A stretch of 64,000 bases of DNA from Streptomyces diastatochromogenes (GTDB lineage Bacteria > Actinomycetota > Actinomycetes > Streptomycetales > Streptomycetaceae), in NCBI RefSeq assembly GCF_002242805.1, contig NZ_MCGQ01000004.1:1-64000 (forward strand), written 5' to 3'. Positions 8,772 through 16,850 of the stretch are shown here, in pieces (positions within the stretch are counted from its first letter, which is position 1; the number at the start of each line of letters is the position of its first letter). Both the position numbers and the translations under genes were made by a program. A model generated the notes under the pieces. It was not told where the DNA came from. It worked only from the letters and a program-made list of their open reading frames with translations, and made no database searches.

Positions 8772-8914
8772 GAGACTGGGCGGGGGCAGGGGAGGGCACA
8801 GCGTGCGGGTGGGGGAATCACCGGGGGAGGCTATCGGGGGGCCCAGGGCCCGGCCAGCGAATTATCCGGTGGCCGGGCACTACGCGGCAGTCCTCCGCGA
8901 GGGCCGTGGGCGGG

Positions 8915-9715
8915 CTAGGCCGCCTCGCCCAGCAGGCGTACGAGGTGGTCGCGGCCCGCGCTCAGCAGGTCCGGGAGCGGGGCCGCCGACTCGTACCAGC
9001 GCTTCTCGTACTCCCAGCACAGCCAGCCGTCCCAGCCGTGGCGGGAGAGGACGTCCACGCACTCGGTGAGCGGGAGGATGCCCGCGCCGAGCGGGAGCGG
9101 AGTGGTGTCGTCGACCGAGGCGATGTCCTTGACCTGGACGTAGCCGAGGTGCGGGGCGAGTGCCGCGTAGCTGTCCGAGGGCTGCTCGCCGCCCAGCCAG
9201 GTGTGCATCACGTCCCACAGCGCGCCCACCTGCCGGTGGCCCACCGGGCCGAGGACGCGGATCGCGTCGGCGGCGGTGCGGTGCGAGTCGTGGGTCTCCA
9301 GCAGGATCCGGACACCGAGCGCGGAGGCGTCCTCGGCGGCGGTGCCCAGCCGCCGGGCGGCGATGGCGTCGGACTCCTCGCGGGGCCGGTCCGGGTCGGC
9401 GCCGGGGAAGACCCGGACGAACGGGGCGCCCAGGTCGTGGGCCAGCTGGAGGAGTTGACGGATCTCGTCGAGGACGGGGGTGTCGTCGCCGGGCGCGGCG
9501 ACGCGTGCGTACCCGGCGAGGCCCAGCACTTCGACCCCGGCCCCCTTGAACAGCGCGGCCGTCTCGGCCCGCTCGGCGGCGGGGAGGCCGGGGTGCACCG
9601 GCTCCTCGGGATGGGTGCGCAGTTCGACGCCGTGGTAGCCGTGCGCGGTCGCGAGCGCCAGGACCTCAGGGATGGGCAGGCCGGGGACACCGAGAGTGGA
9701 GAACGCCAGCTTCAT
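8915..9715 (-). CDS. Sugar phosphate isomerase/epimerase (xylose-isomerase-like TIM barrel)
   Basis: A 266-residue AP-endonuclease-2-type TIM barrel: N-terminal KLAFSTLGVPGLPIPEVLALA, metal-site stretches LLETHDSHRT, GALWDVMHTWLGG and VQVKDIASVD, and a C-terminal WDGWLCWEYEKRW containing the last metal-binding Glu. Such enzymes isomerise or epimerise sugars or dehydrate inososes; the substrate is not evident. It lies 16 bp downstream of the MarR-GNAT gene on the same strand. Confidence 0.82.
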   Translation of the reverse strand: MKLAFSTLGVPGLPIPEVLALATAHGYHGVELRTHPEEPVHPGLPAAERAETAALFKGAGVEVLGLAGYARVAAPGDDTPVLDEIRQLLQLAHDLGAPFVRVFPGADPDRPREESDAIAARRLGTAAEDASALGVRILLETHDSHRTAADAIRVLGPVGHRQVGALWDVMHTWLGGEQPSDSYAALAPHLGYVQVKDIASVDDTTPLPLGAGILPLTECVDVLSRHGWDGWLCWEYEKRWYESAAPLPDLLSAGRDHLVRLLGEAA

Positions 9716-9731
9716 GCTCGGACCCTACTCG

Positions 9732-10661
9732 TCACACGCCCGATCCGGGCAGATCCAACCGCCAGTCCTGCCCCATCAGATCCTTGCCGAAGGAGCGGTG
9801 CGGCCGCTCGGCGACGAGCACGAAGCCGTGCCGCTGGTAGAGATGCCGGGCGCTGCTGAGCACGTCGTTGGTCCACAGCACCAGGTCGCGGTAGCCGACT
9901 CCGCGCGCGAAGTCGACCACGGCCCGCACCAGCCGGTCACCGATGCCGTGCCCGCGCGCGTCGGGCTCCACGAGGAGCAGCCGCAGCCGCGCGGTGGCGG
10001 GAGCGTCGTCCCGCACGCACATCACACACCCCACCGCCCGCCCGTCCAGTTCCGCGATCCACACCCGCTCCAGATGCGGGTCGTGGTCCTCGGCGAAGTC
10101 GGCGACGATCCTCGCCACCAGCCCCTCGTAGTCGGCGTTCCAGCCGTACTCGGCCGCGTACAGGGCGGCGTTGCGCTGCACGATCCAGCCGAGGTCACCG
10201 GGCAGCGGCTCCCGCAGGGCCACATCACCCGGCGTCCCCTGCTCGCCCCCGAGGATGCCCCGGATGGTCCGCATCGCCTCCGCCAGCCGCGGCCGGTCCT
10301 CCGGCGCCACGGTGTCCAGCAGCGCCCCGACCGTCTCCCGCGCCCGCTCGTCCAGCAGCGCGGCGGCCTCGCGCCCGGCCGCGGTGAGCGTGACGCTCCT
10401 GCGGCGCGGATCCGCCGCGGACGTCCCGCGCTCGATCAGCCCCGCCTCCTCGAACTTGTTGAGGATGCGGCTCAGATAGCCGGCGTCCAGCGCGAGCCGG
10501 GTGCGCAGGTCGGCCGCGTCCAGATGCCGGGCGTGCGCGAGTTCGTACAGGACGCGGGACTCGGTGAGGGTGTACGGCGCGTAGAGGTGACGGCCGTAGT
10601 CGAGGGCGCCGATGACGCCGGTGTAGAAGCGGTTGAAGGCACGGACGTCCTGGACGGTCAT
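9732..10661 (-). CDS. MarR regulator fused to GNAT acetyltransferase
   Basis: A 309-residue fusion. Residues 1-145 form a MarR-type winged helix (TESRVLYELAHARHLDAADLRTRLALDAGYLSRILNKFEEAGLIER, then the wing DPRRRSVTLTAAG). Residues 150-309 form a GNAT domain with the acetyl-CoA loop VEPDARGHGIGDRLV and the C-terminal SSARHLYQRHGFVLVAERPH. This is a recurrent architecture. The acetylated molecule is unknown and may be the inducing ligand. The upstream TGACTCAGTCA palindrome suggests autoregulation. ATG at 10661. Confidence 0.88.
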   Translation of the reverse strand: MTVQDVRAFNRFYTGVIGALDYGRHLYAPYTLTESRVLYELAHARHLDAADLRTRLALDAGYLSRILNKFEEAGLIERGTSAADPRRRSVTLTAAGREAAALLDERARETVGALLDTVAPEDRPRLAEAMRTIRGILGGEQGTPGDVALREPLPGDLGWIVQRNAALYAAEYGWNADYEGLVARIVADFAEDHDPHLERVWIAELDGRAVGCVMCVRDDAPATARLRLLLVEPDARGHGIGDRLVRAVVDFARGVGYRDLVLWTNDVLSSARHLYQRHGFVLVAERPHRSFGKDLMGQDWRLDLPGSGV

Positions 10662-10678
10662 GATCGCCCCCGGATACT

Positions 10679-10689
10679 TGACTCAGTCA
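10679..10689. promoter_or_regulatory. TGACTCAGTCA palindrome, probable MarR operator
   Basis: Perfect 5+1+5 palindrome 18 bp upstream of the MarR-GNAT start, embedded in ACTTGACTCAGTCAGAG. The position fits an operator overlapping the promoter and so autoregulation; this is inference from position and symmetry. Confidence 0.45.
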
Positions 10690-10822
10690 GAGATACCGTT
10701 CCCCCGAGGCTAGGTCGAAGCGCCCGCGCCGTCCACCGCCTCCCAGTGTTCCGCCGTAAAACCCCACTCCGGGGAAGCCCGCCCACGTCGGGCCATGCGA
10801 CGGATGCACCACTGGCCGTCGG

Positions 10823-11878
10823 CTACTGGCCGACGCGCCGAGGCACCCCCGTAGACCCCCGCACCATCAACTCCCCCCGCACCGAGGCAATCCCCCCGGG
10901 CGGCGGCTCCTCCCGCCCCATCGCGATCCGCCCGGCCCGGGCCCCCGCCTCCGACAGCGGCAACCGCACCGTCGTGAGAGAGGGCACCGCGTCGATGCTG
11001 AACGGCAGGTCGTCGAACCCGGCCACCGACACGTCCTCGGGAATCCGCAGCCCCGATTCCCGCAGCGCGGCGCACGCGCCCACCGCGACGGAGTCGTTCG
11101 CGGCGACTATCGCGGTCAGGGACGGGTCCCGGCGCAGCAGTTCCAGCGTGGCCTCGTAGCCTGACCGCCGGTCGTAGCGGCCGTAGACCGTCCAGCGAGG
11201 GTCCTCCTCGATGCCCGCCGCCGTCAGCGCACTGCGGTGGCCCTCCAGGCGGTGCCGGGTGGTGGTTCGCTCCTCGGGGCCGCCGATGTAGCCGAGCCGG
11301 CGGTGGCCGAGGCCGATGAGGTGGTCCGTGAGGGCGCGGGCGCCGCCACGGTTGTCGAAGGTCAGCGCGATGGCCTCGGTGTCCGGAGCCGGCGGCCGCC
11401 CGCACAGCACGACCCGGGTCCCGGCCTCCGCCAGCTTGCGCAGCTTCGCCGCCACCGCCGCCGCGTGCGGCGCGTTCTCCACGGCGCCGCCGGTCAGCAC
11501 CACGGCCGCGGCCCGCTGCCGCTGCAGGAGGGTGAGGTAGGTCAGTTCGCGCTCGGGCGAGCCGCCGGTGTTGCAGACGACCGCCAGACGTTCGCCGCCC
11601 GCCCGGCCGCCCGGCCCGCCGATCTCGCCCTGGATCGCTGAGGCCATGATCCCGAAGAAGGGGTCCGCGATGTCGTTCACGAGGATGCCGACGAGGTCGG
11701 AGGTGGCCGCGGCGAGCGCGCTGGCCGGGCCGTTGAGGACGTAGTCCAGTTCGTCCACGGCCCGCAGTACCCGCTCGCGAGTGGAGGCGGCCACGGGGTA
11801 GTTCCCGTTCAGCACGCGCGACACCGTCGCGGGGGAGACCTGCGCGCGGGCCGCCACATCCGCCAGGGTCACCGTCAT
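10823..11878 (-). CDS. LacI-family transcriptional regulator
   Basis: A 351-residue protein. The N-terminal helix-turn-helix VTLADVAARAQVSPATVSRVLNGN has the LacI hinge pattern; the rest is a sugar-binding-protein-like effector domain (VGILVNDIADPFFG, AIVAANDSVAVGACAALRESGLRIPEDVSVAGFDD). It starts at ATG 11878 with GGAGGA just upstream. It is divergent from the dehydrogenase-DUF993-isomerase operon, which it probably represses through the GAAAGCGCTTGC site at 12076. Confidence 0.9.
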   Translation of the reverse strand: MTVTLADVAARAQVSPATVSRVLNGNYPVAASTRERVLRAVDELDYVLNGPASALAAATSDLVGILVNDIADPFFGIMASAIQGEIGGPGGRAGGERLAVVCNTGGSPERELTYLTLLQRQRAAAVVLTGGAVENAPHAAAVAAKLRKLAEAGTRVVLCGRPPAPDTEAIALTFDNRGGARALTDHLIGLGHRRLGYIGGPEERTTTRHRLEGHRSALTAAGIEEDPRWTVYGRYDRRSGYEATLELLRRDPSLTAIVAANDSVAVGACAALRESGLRIPEDVSVAGFDDLPFSIDAVPSLTTVRLPLSEAGARAGRIAMGREEPPPGGIASVRGELMVRGSTGVPRRVGQ

Positions 11879-12075
11879 CTCGTCGTCCTCCGGTCGCGCA
11901 TCTGGTCGCGCATTGGTGCTCGTACTTCCACGTAGACAGGCCGGGCACGGTCACGGTTCCCGGTCGGTGTCGAGCAGACCTTAAGGCCAACGACCCCGGT
12001 TGTTCGCCCCCTCGAACAACTCGAAGAGGACACGGTCTTGTACAGACCCAGTTCAGAGGCTAGCTTCTCCAGATA

Positions 12076-12087
12076 GAAAGCGCTTGC
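12076..12087. promoter_or_regulatory. LacI-type operator upstream of the sugar operon
   Basis: GAAAGCGCTTGC is a near-palindrome around a central CG, the pattern recognised by LacI/GalR regulators. It sits in the 278-bp divergent region between the LacI gene and the operon it likely controls, about 70 bp before the operon start. Confidence 0.5.
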
Positions 12088-12156
12088 TGCGCTTGCCGCT
12101 GACGACGACGATGCTGATGCTGATCGGGGCGCCCGGCGCCCACGAAGGGGACTGAC

Positions 12157-13308
12157 GTGACACGCAAGACGGTGCGTATCGCCATGAACGGCGTGACCGG
12201 GCGCATGGGCTACCGCCAGCACCTCGTCCGGTCGATCCTCGCCCTGCGCGAACAGGGCGGCCTCGACCTCGGCGACGGCACCGTGCTGTGGCCCGAGCCG
12301 ATCCTGCTCGGCCGCCGCGAGCACGCCCTCAGGGAGATGGCCGACCGGCACGGCCTGGAGCACGTCTCCACCGACCTGGACGCCGTCCTCGCCGACCCGA
12401 CCGTCGACATCTACTTCGACTCCCAGGTCACCTCGGCCCGCGAGGAGTCGATCAAGAAGGCCATCGCGGCCGGCAAGCACATCTACACCGAGAAGCCCAC
12501 GGCCACCGGACTGGAGGGCGCCCTGGAGCTGGCCCGCCTGGCCCAGGAGAAGGGCATCAGGCACGGCGTCGTCCAGGACAAGATCTTCCTCCCCGGCCTC
12601 CTGAAGCTGAAGCGCCTGATCGACGGCGGCTTCTTCGGGCGGATCCTGTCCATCCGGGGCGAGTTCGGCTACTGGGTCTTCGAGGGCGACTGGCAGCCCG
12701 CCCAGCGCCCCTCCTGGAACTACCGCGCCGAGGACGGCGGTGGCATCGTTGTCGACATGTTCCCGCACTGGGAATACGTGCTCCACGAGCTGTTCGGCCG
12801 GGTGACCTCCGTCCAGGCCCTGGCCACCACCCACATCCCGCAGCGCTGGGACGAGGACGGCAAGCCCTACGACGCGACGGCCGACGACGCCGCCTACGGC
12901 GTCTTCGAGCTGGAGGGCGGCGCGATCGCCCAGATCAACTCCTCGTGGGCGGTCCGCGTCAACCGCGACGAGCTGGTGGAGTTCCAGGTGGACGGCACCG
13001 AGGGCTCGGCGGTCGCCGGCCTGCGCAACTGCCGTGCCCAGCACCGCAGCGCGACCCCCAAGCCGGTCTGGAACCCGGACATCCCCGCCACCGAGGTCTT
13101 CCGCGACCAGTGGCAGGAGGTGCCGGACAACGCCGAGTTCGACAACGGCTTCAAGGCCCAGTGGGAGCTGTTCCTGAAGCACGTCTACGCCGACGCGCCG
13201 TACCACTGGGACCTCCTGGCCGGCGCCCGCGGCGTCCAGCTCGCCGAGCTGGGCCTGAAGTCCTCGGCGGAGGGCCGCCGTCTCGACGTACCGGAGATCG
13301 CGCTGTGA
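12157..13308 (+). CDS. Gfo/Idh/MocA-family oxidoreductase
   Basis: A 383-residue NAD(P)-dependent sugar dehydrogenase-like protein. The N-terminal Rossmann part begins VRIAMNGVTGRMGYRQHLV; the family motif TEKPTATGLEGALELA contains the EKP signature, and the C-terminal domain is alpha/beta. It likely oxidises a sugar or cyclitol, and the partner genes suggest a multi-step catabolic pathway. Start GTG 12157 with AAGGGG upstream. Its stop overlaps the next start by 4 bp (GTGA), so the operon is translationally coupled. Confidence 0.88.
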   Translation: MTRKTVRIAMNGVTGRMGYRQHLVRSILALREQGGLDLGDGTVLWPEPILLGRREHALREMADRHGLEHVSTDLDAVLADPTVDIYFDSQVTSAREESIKKAIAAGKHIYTEKPTATGLEGALELARLAQEKGIRHGVVQDKIFLPGLLKLKRLIDGGFFGRILSIRGEFGYWVFEGDWQPAQRPSWNYRAEDGGGIVVDMFPHWEYVLHELFGRVTSVQALATTHIPQRWDEDGKPYDATADDAAYGVFELEGGAIAQINSSWAVRVNRDELVEFQVDGTEGSAVAGLRNCRAQHRSATPKPVWNPDIPATEVFRDQWQEVPDNAEFDNGFKAQWELFLKHVYADAPYHWDLLAGARGVQLAELGLKSSAEGRRLDVPEIAL

Positions 13309-14456
13309 CCATCCAACTTCCCGGCGCCGCCGGCGACCTGCGGACGTACGAGCCCCGGACCGAACCGCTCGCGCTGACGACCGGCACCCCCTTCACCTCC
13401 CGTACGGTCTTCTCGGCGGCGCACGTCGTGGCCGACCCGTTCGCGGACACGACCCCCGACTCGCCGGCCGCCGTCGACTGGGACGCCACGCTCGCCTTCC
13501 GTCGCCACCTGTGGTCCCACGGGCTCGGTGTCGCCGAGGCGATGGACACCGCCCAGCGCGGGATGGGCCTGGACTGGGCGGGCGCGGCCGAGCTGATCCG
13601 CCGGTCTGCGGCGGAGGCGCACAGCGTGGGTGGCCGGATCGCCTGCGGTGTCGGCACCGATCAGATCACCGGCGGCACCCTGGCCGAGATCCGCGCGGCC
13701 TACGAGGAGCAGTTGGCGGTCGTCGAGGAGTCCGGCGCGCAGGCCATCCTGATGGCGTCCAGGGCGCTCGCGGCCACCGCTCGCGGCCCCGAGGACTACC
13801 TGGAGATCTACGGTCATCTCCTCCGCCAGGCCGCCGAGCCGGTGGTCCTGCACTGGCTGGGCCCGATGTTCGACCCGGCGCTGGAGGGCTACTGGGGGTC
13901 GTCCGACCTGGACGCGGCGACGGACACCTTCCTGGAGGTGATCGCGGCGCACCCGGACAAGGTGGACGGCATCAAGGTCTCGCTCCTGGACGCCCAGCGC
14001 GAGATCGACCTGCGCCGCCGCCTCCCGCAGGGTGTGCGCTGCTACACCGGGGACGACTTCAACTACCCCGAGCTGATCGCGGGCGACGAGAAGGGCTTCA
14101 GCCACGCCCTGCTCGGCATCTTCGACCCGCTGGGACCCCTGGCGGCCGAAGCCGTCCGCGTCCTGGACACGGGCGACACACCGGGCTTCCGCGCCCTGCT
14201 CGACCCCACCGTGGAGTTGTCGCGCCACCTCTTCCAGGCCCCGACCCGCTTCTACAAGACCGGAGTCGTGTTCCTGGCCTGGCTCGCGGGCCACCAGACC
14301 CACTTCACGATGGTCGGCGGCCTCCAGTCGGCCCGTTCGCTGCCCCACTTCGCCCGCGCCTACGAACTCGCCGACGGCCTCGGCCTGTTCCCGGACCCGA
14401 AACTGGCCGAGGAACGTATGAAGAACCTGCTGTCGCTGTACGGGGTGAACCAGTGA
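13305..14456 (+). CDS. DUF993 / dihydrodipicolinate-synthase-like protein
   Basis: A 383-residue protein of the DUF993 type, usually annotated as dihydrodipicolinate synthase family. It begins at GTG 13305, overlapping the previous stop. Stretches consistent with a TIM-barrel aldolase are RIACGVGTDQITGG, AQAILMASRALAA, VVLHWLGPMFDPALEGYW, DGIKVSLLDAQREI (lysine in a barrel strand, candidate Schiff-base residue) and CYTGDDFNYPELIAGDEKG. The substrate is unknown. It always appears here between a dehydrogenase and an isomerase, suggesting cleavage of a keto-sugar intermediate. Confidence 0.8.
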   Translation: MTIQLPGAAGDLRTYEPRTEPLALTTGTPFTSRTVFSAAHVVADPFADTTPDSPAAVDWDATLAFRRHLWSHGLGVAEAMDTAQRGMGLDWAGAAELIRRSAAEAHSVGGRIACGVGTDQITGGTLAEIRAAYEEQLAVVEESGAQAILMASRALAATARGPEDYLEIYGHLLRQAAEPVVLHWLGPMFDPALEGYWGSSDLDAATDTFLEVIAAHPDKVDGIKVSLLDAQREIDLRRRLPQGVRCYTGDDFNYPELIAGDEKGFSHALLGIFDPLGPLAAEAVRVLDTGDTPGFRALLDPTVELSRHLFQAPTRFYKTGVVFLAWLAGHQTHFTMVGGLQSARSLPHFARAYELADGLGLFPDPKLAEERMKNLLSLYGVNQ

Positions 14457-15289
14457 GCACCGGACTCGAACGCTTCTCCATCAACCAGATGACGGTCAAG
14501 CAGCTGTCCCTGCCCGAACTGGTGGACGCCTGCGTGCAGTTGGGCGTGCCGGGCGTGGGCCTGTGGCGCGAGCCGGTCCAGTCGTACGGCGTCGAGGCGA
14601 CCGCCAAGCTGGTCCGTGACGCGGGCCTGACGGTGACGACCCTGTGCCGTGGGGGCTTCTTCACGGCGATCGACCCGGCCGAGCGGGAGCAGGCCCTGGC
14701 TGACAACCGCCGGGCGATCGACGAGGCGGCCGCGCTCGGCACGGACACCCTGGTCCTGGTCTCGGGCGGCCTGCCCGCGGGCTCGCGCGACCTGCACGGC
14801 GCCCGCGAGCGCATCGCCGACGCGCTCGCGGAACTGGGGCCGTACGCCGAGGAACACGGCGTACGCCTCGCCATCGAACCCCTGCACCCCATGTACGCGT
14901 CGGACCGCTGCGTGGTCTCCACCCTCGCCCAGGCCCTGGACCTCGCCGAGCGCTTCCCTGCGCACCAGGTGGGCGTGACCGTGGACACGTACCACATCTG
15001 GTGGGACGACCAGGCCCCCGCCCAGATCGCCCGGGCGGGCGCGGGCGGCCGCATCCACACCTTCCAACTGGCCGACTGGACCACCCCCCTGCCCGAGGGC
15101 GTCCTCACCGGCCGCGGCCAGATCGGCGACGGCGCGATCGACATGCGGGAGTGGAAGGGGTATGTGGAGGCGGCCGGTTACACGGGCCCGATCGAGGTCG
15201 AGCTGTTCAACGAGGAGCTGTGGGCCCGGGACGGGCGGGAGGTGCTGGCGGAGACGGCGGAACGGTTCGTGACGCACGTCGCCGGTTGA
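14453..15289 (+). CDS. Sugar phosphate isomerase/epimerase
   Basis: A 278-residue xylose-isomerase-like TIM barrel. GTG start at 14453 overlaps the DUF993 stop (GTGA). Metal-site stretches are RLAIEPLHPMYASDRCVVS, VGVTVDTYHIWWDD, IHTFQLADW and GPIEVELFNEELW, with the conserved Glu, Asp, His and Glu. It is the third gene of the coupled operon and probably catalyses an isomerisation in the same sugar pathway. It ends before a short GC-rich hairpin. Confidence 0.85.
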   Translation: MSTGLERFSINQMTVKQLSLPELVDACVQLGVPGVGLWREPVQSYGVEATAKLVRDAGLTVTTLCRGGFFTAIDPAEREQALADNRRAIDEAAALGTDTLVLVSGGLPAGSRDLHGARERIADALAELGPYAEEHGVRLAIEPLHPMYASDRCVVSTLAQALDLAERFPAHQVGVTVDTYHIWWDDQAPAQIARAGAGGRIHTFQLADWTTPLPEGVLTGRGQIGDGAIDMREWKGYVEAAGYTGPIEVELFNEELWARDGREVLAETAERFVTHVAG

Positions 15290-15296
15290 GCGCCGA

Positions 15297-15323
15297 GGGC
15301 CCCCGCCCGGGTGGCAGGGGCCC
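15297..15323. terminator. Convergent hairpin terminator
   Basis: GGGCCCC and GGGGCCC arms with a 13-nt loop, lying between the isomerase gene and the convergent phosphotransferase gene. It could serve both strands. Confidence 0.45.
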
Positions 15324-15329
15324 GACACG

Positions 15330-16184
15330 TCACTCCGTGCCGAACCACGCCTCCGCGAGCGAGGGCAGCGTCTCCTCGGCGGGCGCGCGCAGTTCGCTCA
15401 GGTACCAGGGAAGGTCGCTGTACACGTGCAGCAAGGTGTACGCGAGCAGGTGGGGCGGCTCGAAGGTGTGGTCGTAGGCCCCGGCGAGCCGGGCCAGCAG
15501 GTGCGGGTCGCCGCGGGTGACGAACAGGCCGACGGCCACGAAGTCGTAGGCGCGGTCGCCGATCATGGCCGGTTCGAAGTCGAAGAGCCCGGTCAGACGC
15601 CAGCCGTCGGGATCGACCAGGAAGTGCTGCAGCATGACCTCGGTGTGCAGCAGGGAACGGTGCGGGGCGCGCGGCAGCGGGACCGAGGCGAGGAAGTCCG
15701 GGATCTGCTCCAGCCAGGCGGCCGGCAGTCCCTTGGCGCGCTGCTGAGCCACGGCTCCGGCGGCCTGGCGGTCCAGGAAGGCGCCCCAGTCCGCGGGGCC
15801 GAGGACGTCCCCGAGGGGGGCGGGGTCGAGGGAGTGCAGCACCGCCAGGGTCTCGCCGATCTCGGTGACGAGCCGGTCGCGGTGGCCGCGCGGCACCCGG
15901 TTCCAGACGTGGGCCAGGTTCTCGCCGCGCAGGCGGGACATCAGGACGTAGTGGCCGCCGTTCTCGTAGGGGCCGAAGTCACGCACCTGCGGGGTCGGCA
16001 CCGGCAGCCGTCCCTGGAGGTGGGCGAGGACGCGGCCTTCGGTGACGCCGGCCGCCGCGGCAGCTCCGGGGAACAGTTTGAGCACGTGCTCGTCACCCAC
16101 GGCGTAGACCGGCTGCGAGCCGTCCGCGAACCGGGTCAGCGGTGCGCCGGCGAGGCCGAGGCGGGCACAGAGGTCCTTCAGCAT
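15330..16184 (-). CDS. Aminoglycoside phosphotransferase (APH)-family protein with altered catalytic loop
   Basis: A 284-residue protein of the APH/choline kinase fold: nucleotide-side lysine in DEHVLKLFPGA, then PTPQVRDFGPYENGGHYVLMSRLRGENL, and the metal-binding LTGLFDFEPAMIGDRAYDFV. The catalytic loop reads LLHTEVMLQHFLVD where most family members have HGDLHxxN, so the catalytic Asp appears as Glu and the loop Asn as His. It may be a specialised branch or an inactive kinase. Start taken as ATG 16184; a longer frame to 16220 lacks a better ribosome site. The substrate is unknown. Confidence 0.75.
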   Translation of the reverse strand: MLKDLCARLGLAGAPLTRFADGSQPVYAVGDEHVLKLFPGAAAAAGVTEGRVLAHLQGRLPVPTPQVRDFGPYENGGHYVLMSRLRGENLAHVWNRVPRGHRDRLVTEIGETLAVLHSLDPAPLGDVLGPADWGAFLDRQAAGAVAQQRAKGLPAAWLEQIPDFLASVPLPRAPHRSLLHTEVMLQHFLVDPDGWRLTGLFDFEPAMIGDRAYDFVAVGLFVTRGDPHLLARLAGAYDHTFEPPHLLAYTLLHVYSDLPWYLSELRAPAEETLPSLAEAWFGTE

Positions 16185-16367
16185 GATCGGGACCGTAGGC
16201 CACCGGTTTGCGGTGAGCAACGGAATTCGACGGCCGTCGCAGGAAGCCGCGAAAAATCATGAGTGGGCGTGCAACCCTCCCCCCACCTCGCGTGTCGTAC
16301 TTCGCATCAGGACCTCCAGGGGAGGGACCCGGGGGGGATCGCGAGGTTCTGATACGGAGGGGAAAGC

Positions 16368-16409
16368 CGAGGGGGCGTGCCCGGTCGACGGACCGGGCAC
16401 GCCCCCTCG
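16368..16409. terminator. Strong 19-bp hairpin terminator after rbsD
   Basis: Perfect 19-bp stem (16368-16386 and 16391-16409) with a GACG loop, located downstream of rbsD on its strand and upstream of the phosphotransferase gene. It is one of the strongest hairpins in the window and the likely end of the ribose operon transcript. Confidence 0.8.
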
Positions 16410-16423
16410 AAACTTCGGGGCGT

Positions 16424-16464
16424 CGCTGACTTCAGGACCTCAGCCGCTGACTTCAGGGCCTCAG
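16424..16464. repeat. Tandem 21-bp duplication at the 3' end of rbsD
   Basis: CGCTGACTTCAGGACCTCAG (16424) and CGCTGACTTCAGGGCCTCAG (16445) lie head to tail with one mismatch. The second copy covers the rbsD stop codon, so the first looks like a duplicated gene end between the stop and the terminator. Confidence 0.7.
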
Positions 16465-16850
16465 AAGAACACCCCGCACCGCAACAGCACGTTCGCGTAC
16501 GGCCGTGCCTCGCCGGTGCGCACCACCAGCCGCGCCCCCGCCGACAGCTCCTTCAGCCGCTCGTGCGGGACCAGCGCCAGGCCGGGGAAGTGCCCGTCCA
16601 GCAGCGCGGCCGCCGCCGGATTCGCGCCCCGTACCTGCTCCGCCGCCGTGGCCCCCTCCACCACCAGCTCGGCCAGCAGCCCGTCCAGCACCTCGGCGAA
16701 GGACGGGACACCGGCGCGGAAGGCGAGGTCCACCACCCGGGGACCGTCCGGTATCGGCATGCCCGCGTCGCACACCAGAACCCCGTCGCCGTGCCCCAAC
16801 TCGGCGAGCGCACCCGCCAGATGGCGGTTGAGAATGCCCGCCTTCTTCAC
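16461..16850 (-). CDS. rbsD: D-ribose pyranase RbsD
   Basis: A 129-residue protein converting beta-pyranose to beta-furanose ribose so that RbsK can phosphorylate it. Family signatures are KKAGILNRHLAGALAELGHGDGVLVCDAGMPIP (His20-type catalytic region) and the C-terminal RTGEARPYANVLLRCGVFF. The start is GTG at 16850, overlapping the rbsK stop by 4 bp (GTGA); the longer frame to 17069 is antisense noise over rbsK. It is the last gene of the ribose operon. Confidence 0.93.
   Translation of the reverse strand: MKKAGILNRHLAGALAELGHGDGVLVCDAGMPIPDGPRVVDLAFRAGVPSFAEVLDGLLAELVVEGATAAEQVRGANPAAAALLDGHFPGLALVPHERLKELSAGARLVVRTGEARPYANVLLRCGVFF

Noticed and set aside
11875..13206. Minus-strand frame of 443 codons across the oxidoreductase gene
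   Set aside because: Antisense to a clear Gfo/Idh/MocA protein with a good start and operon coupling.
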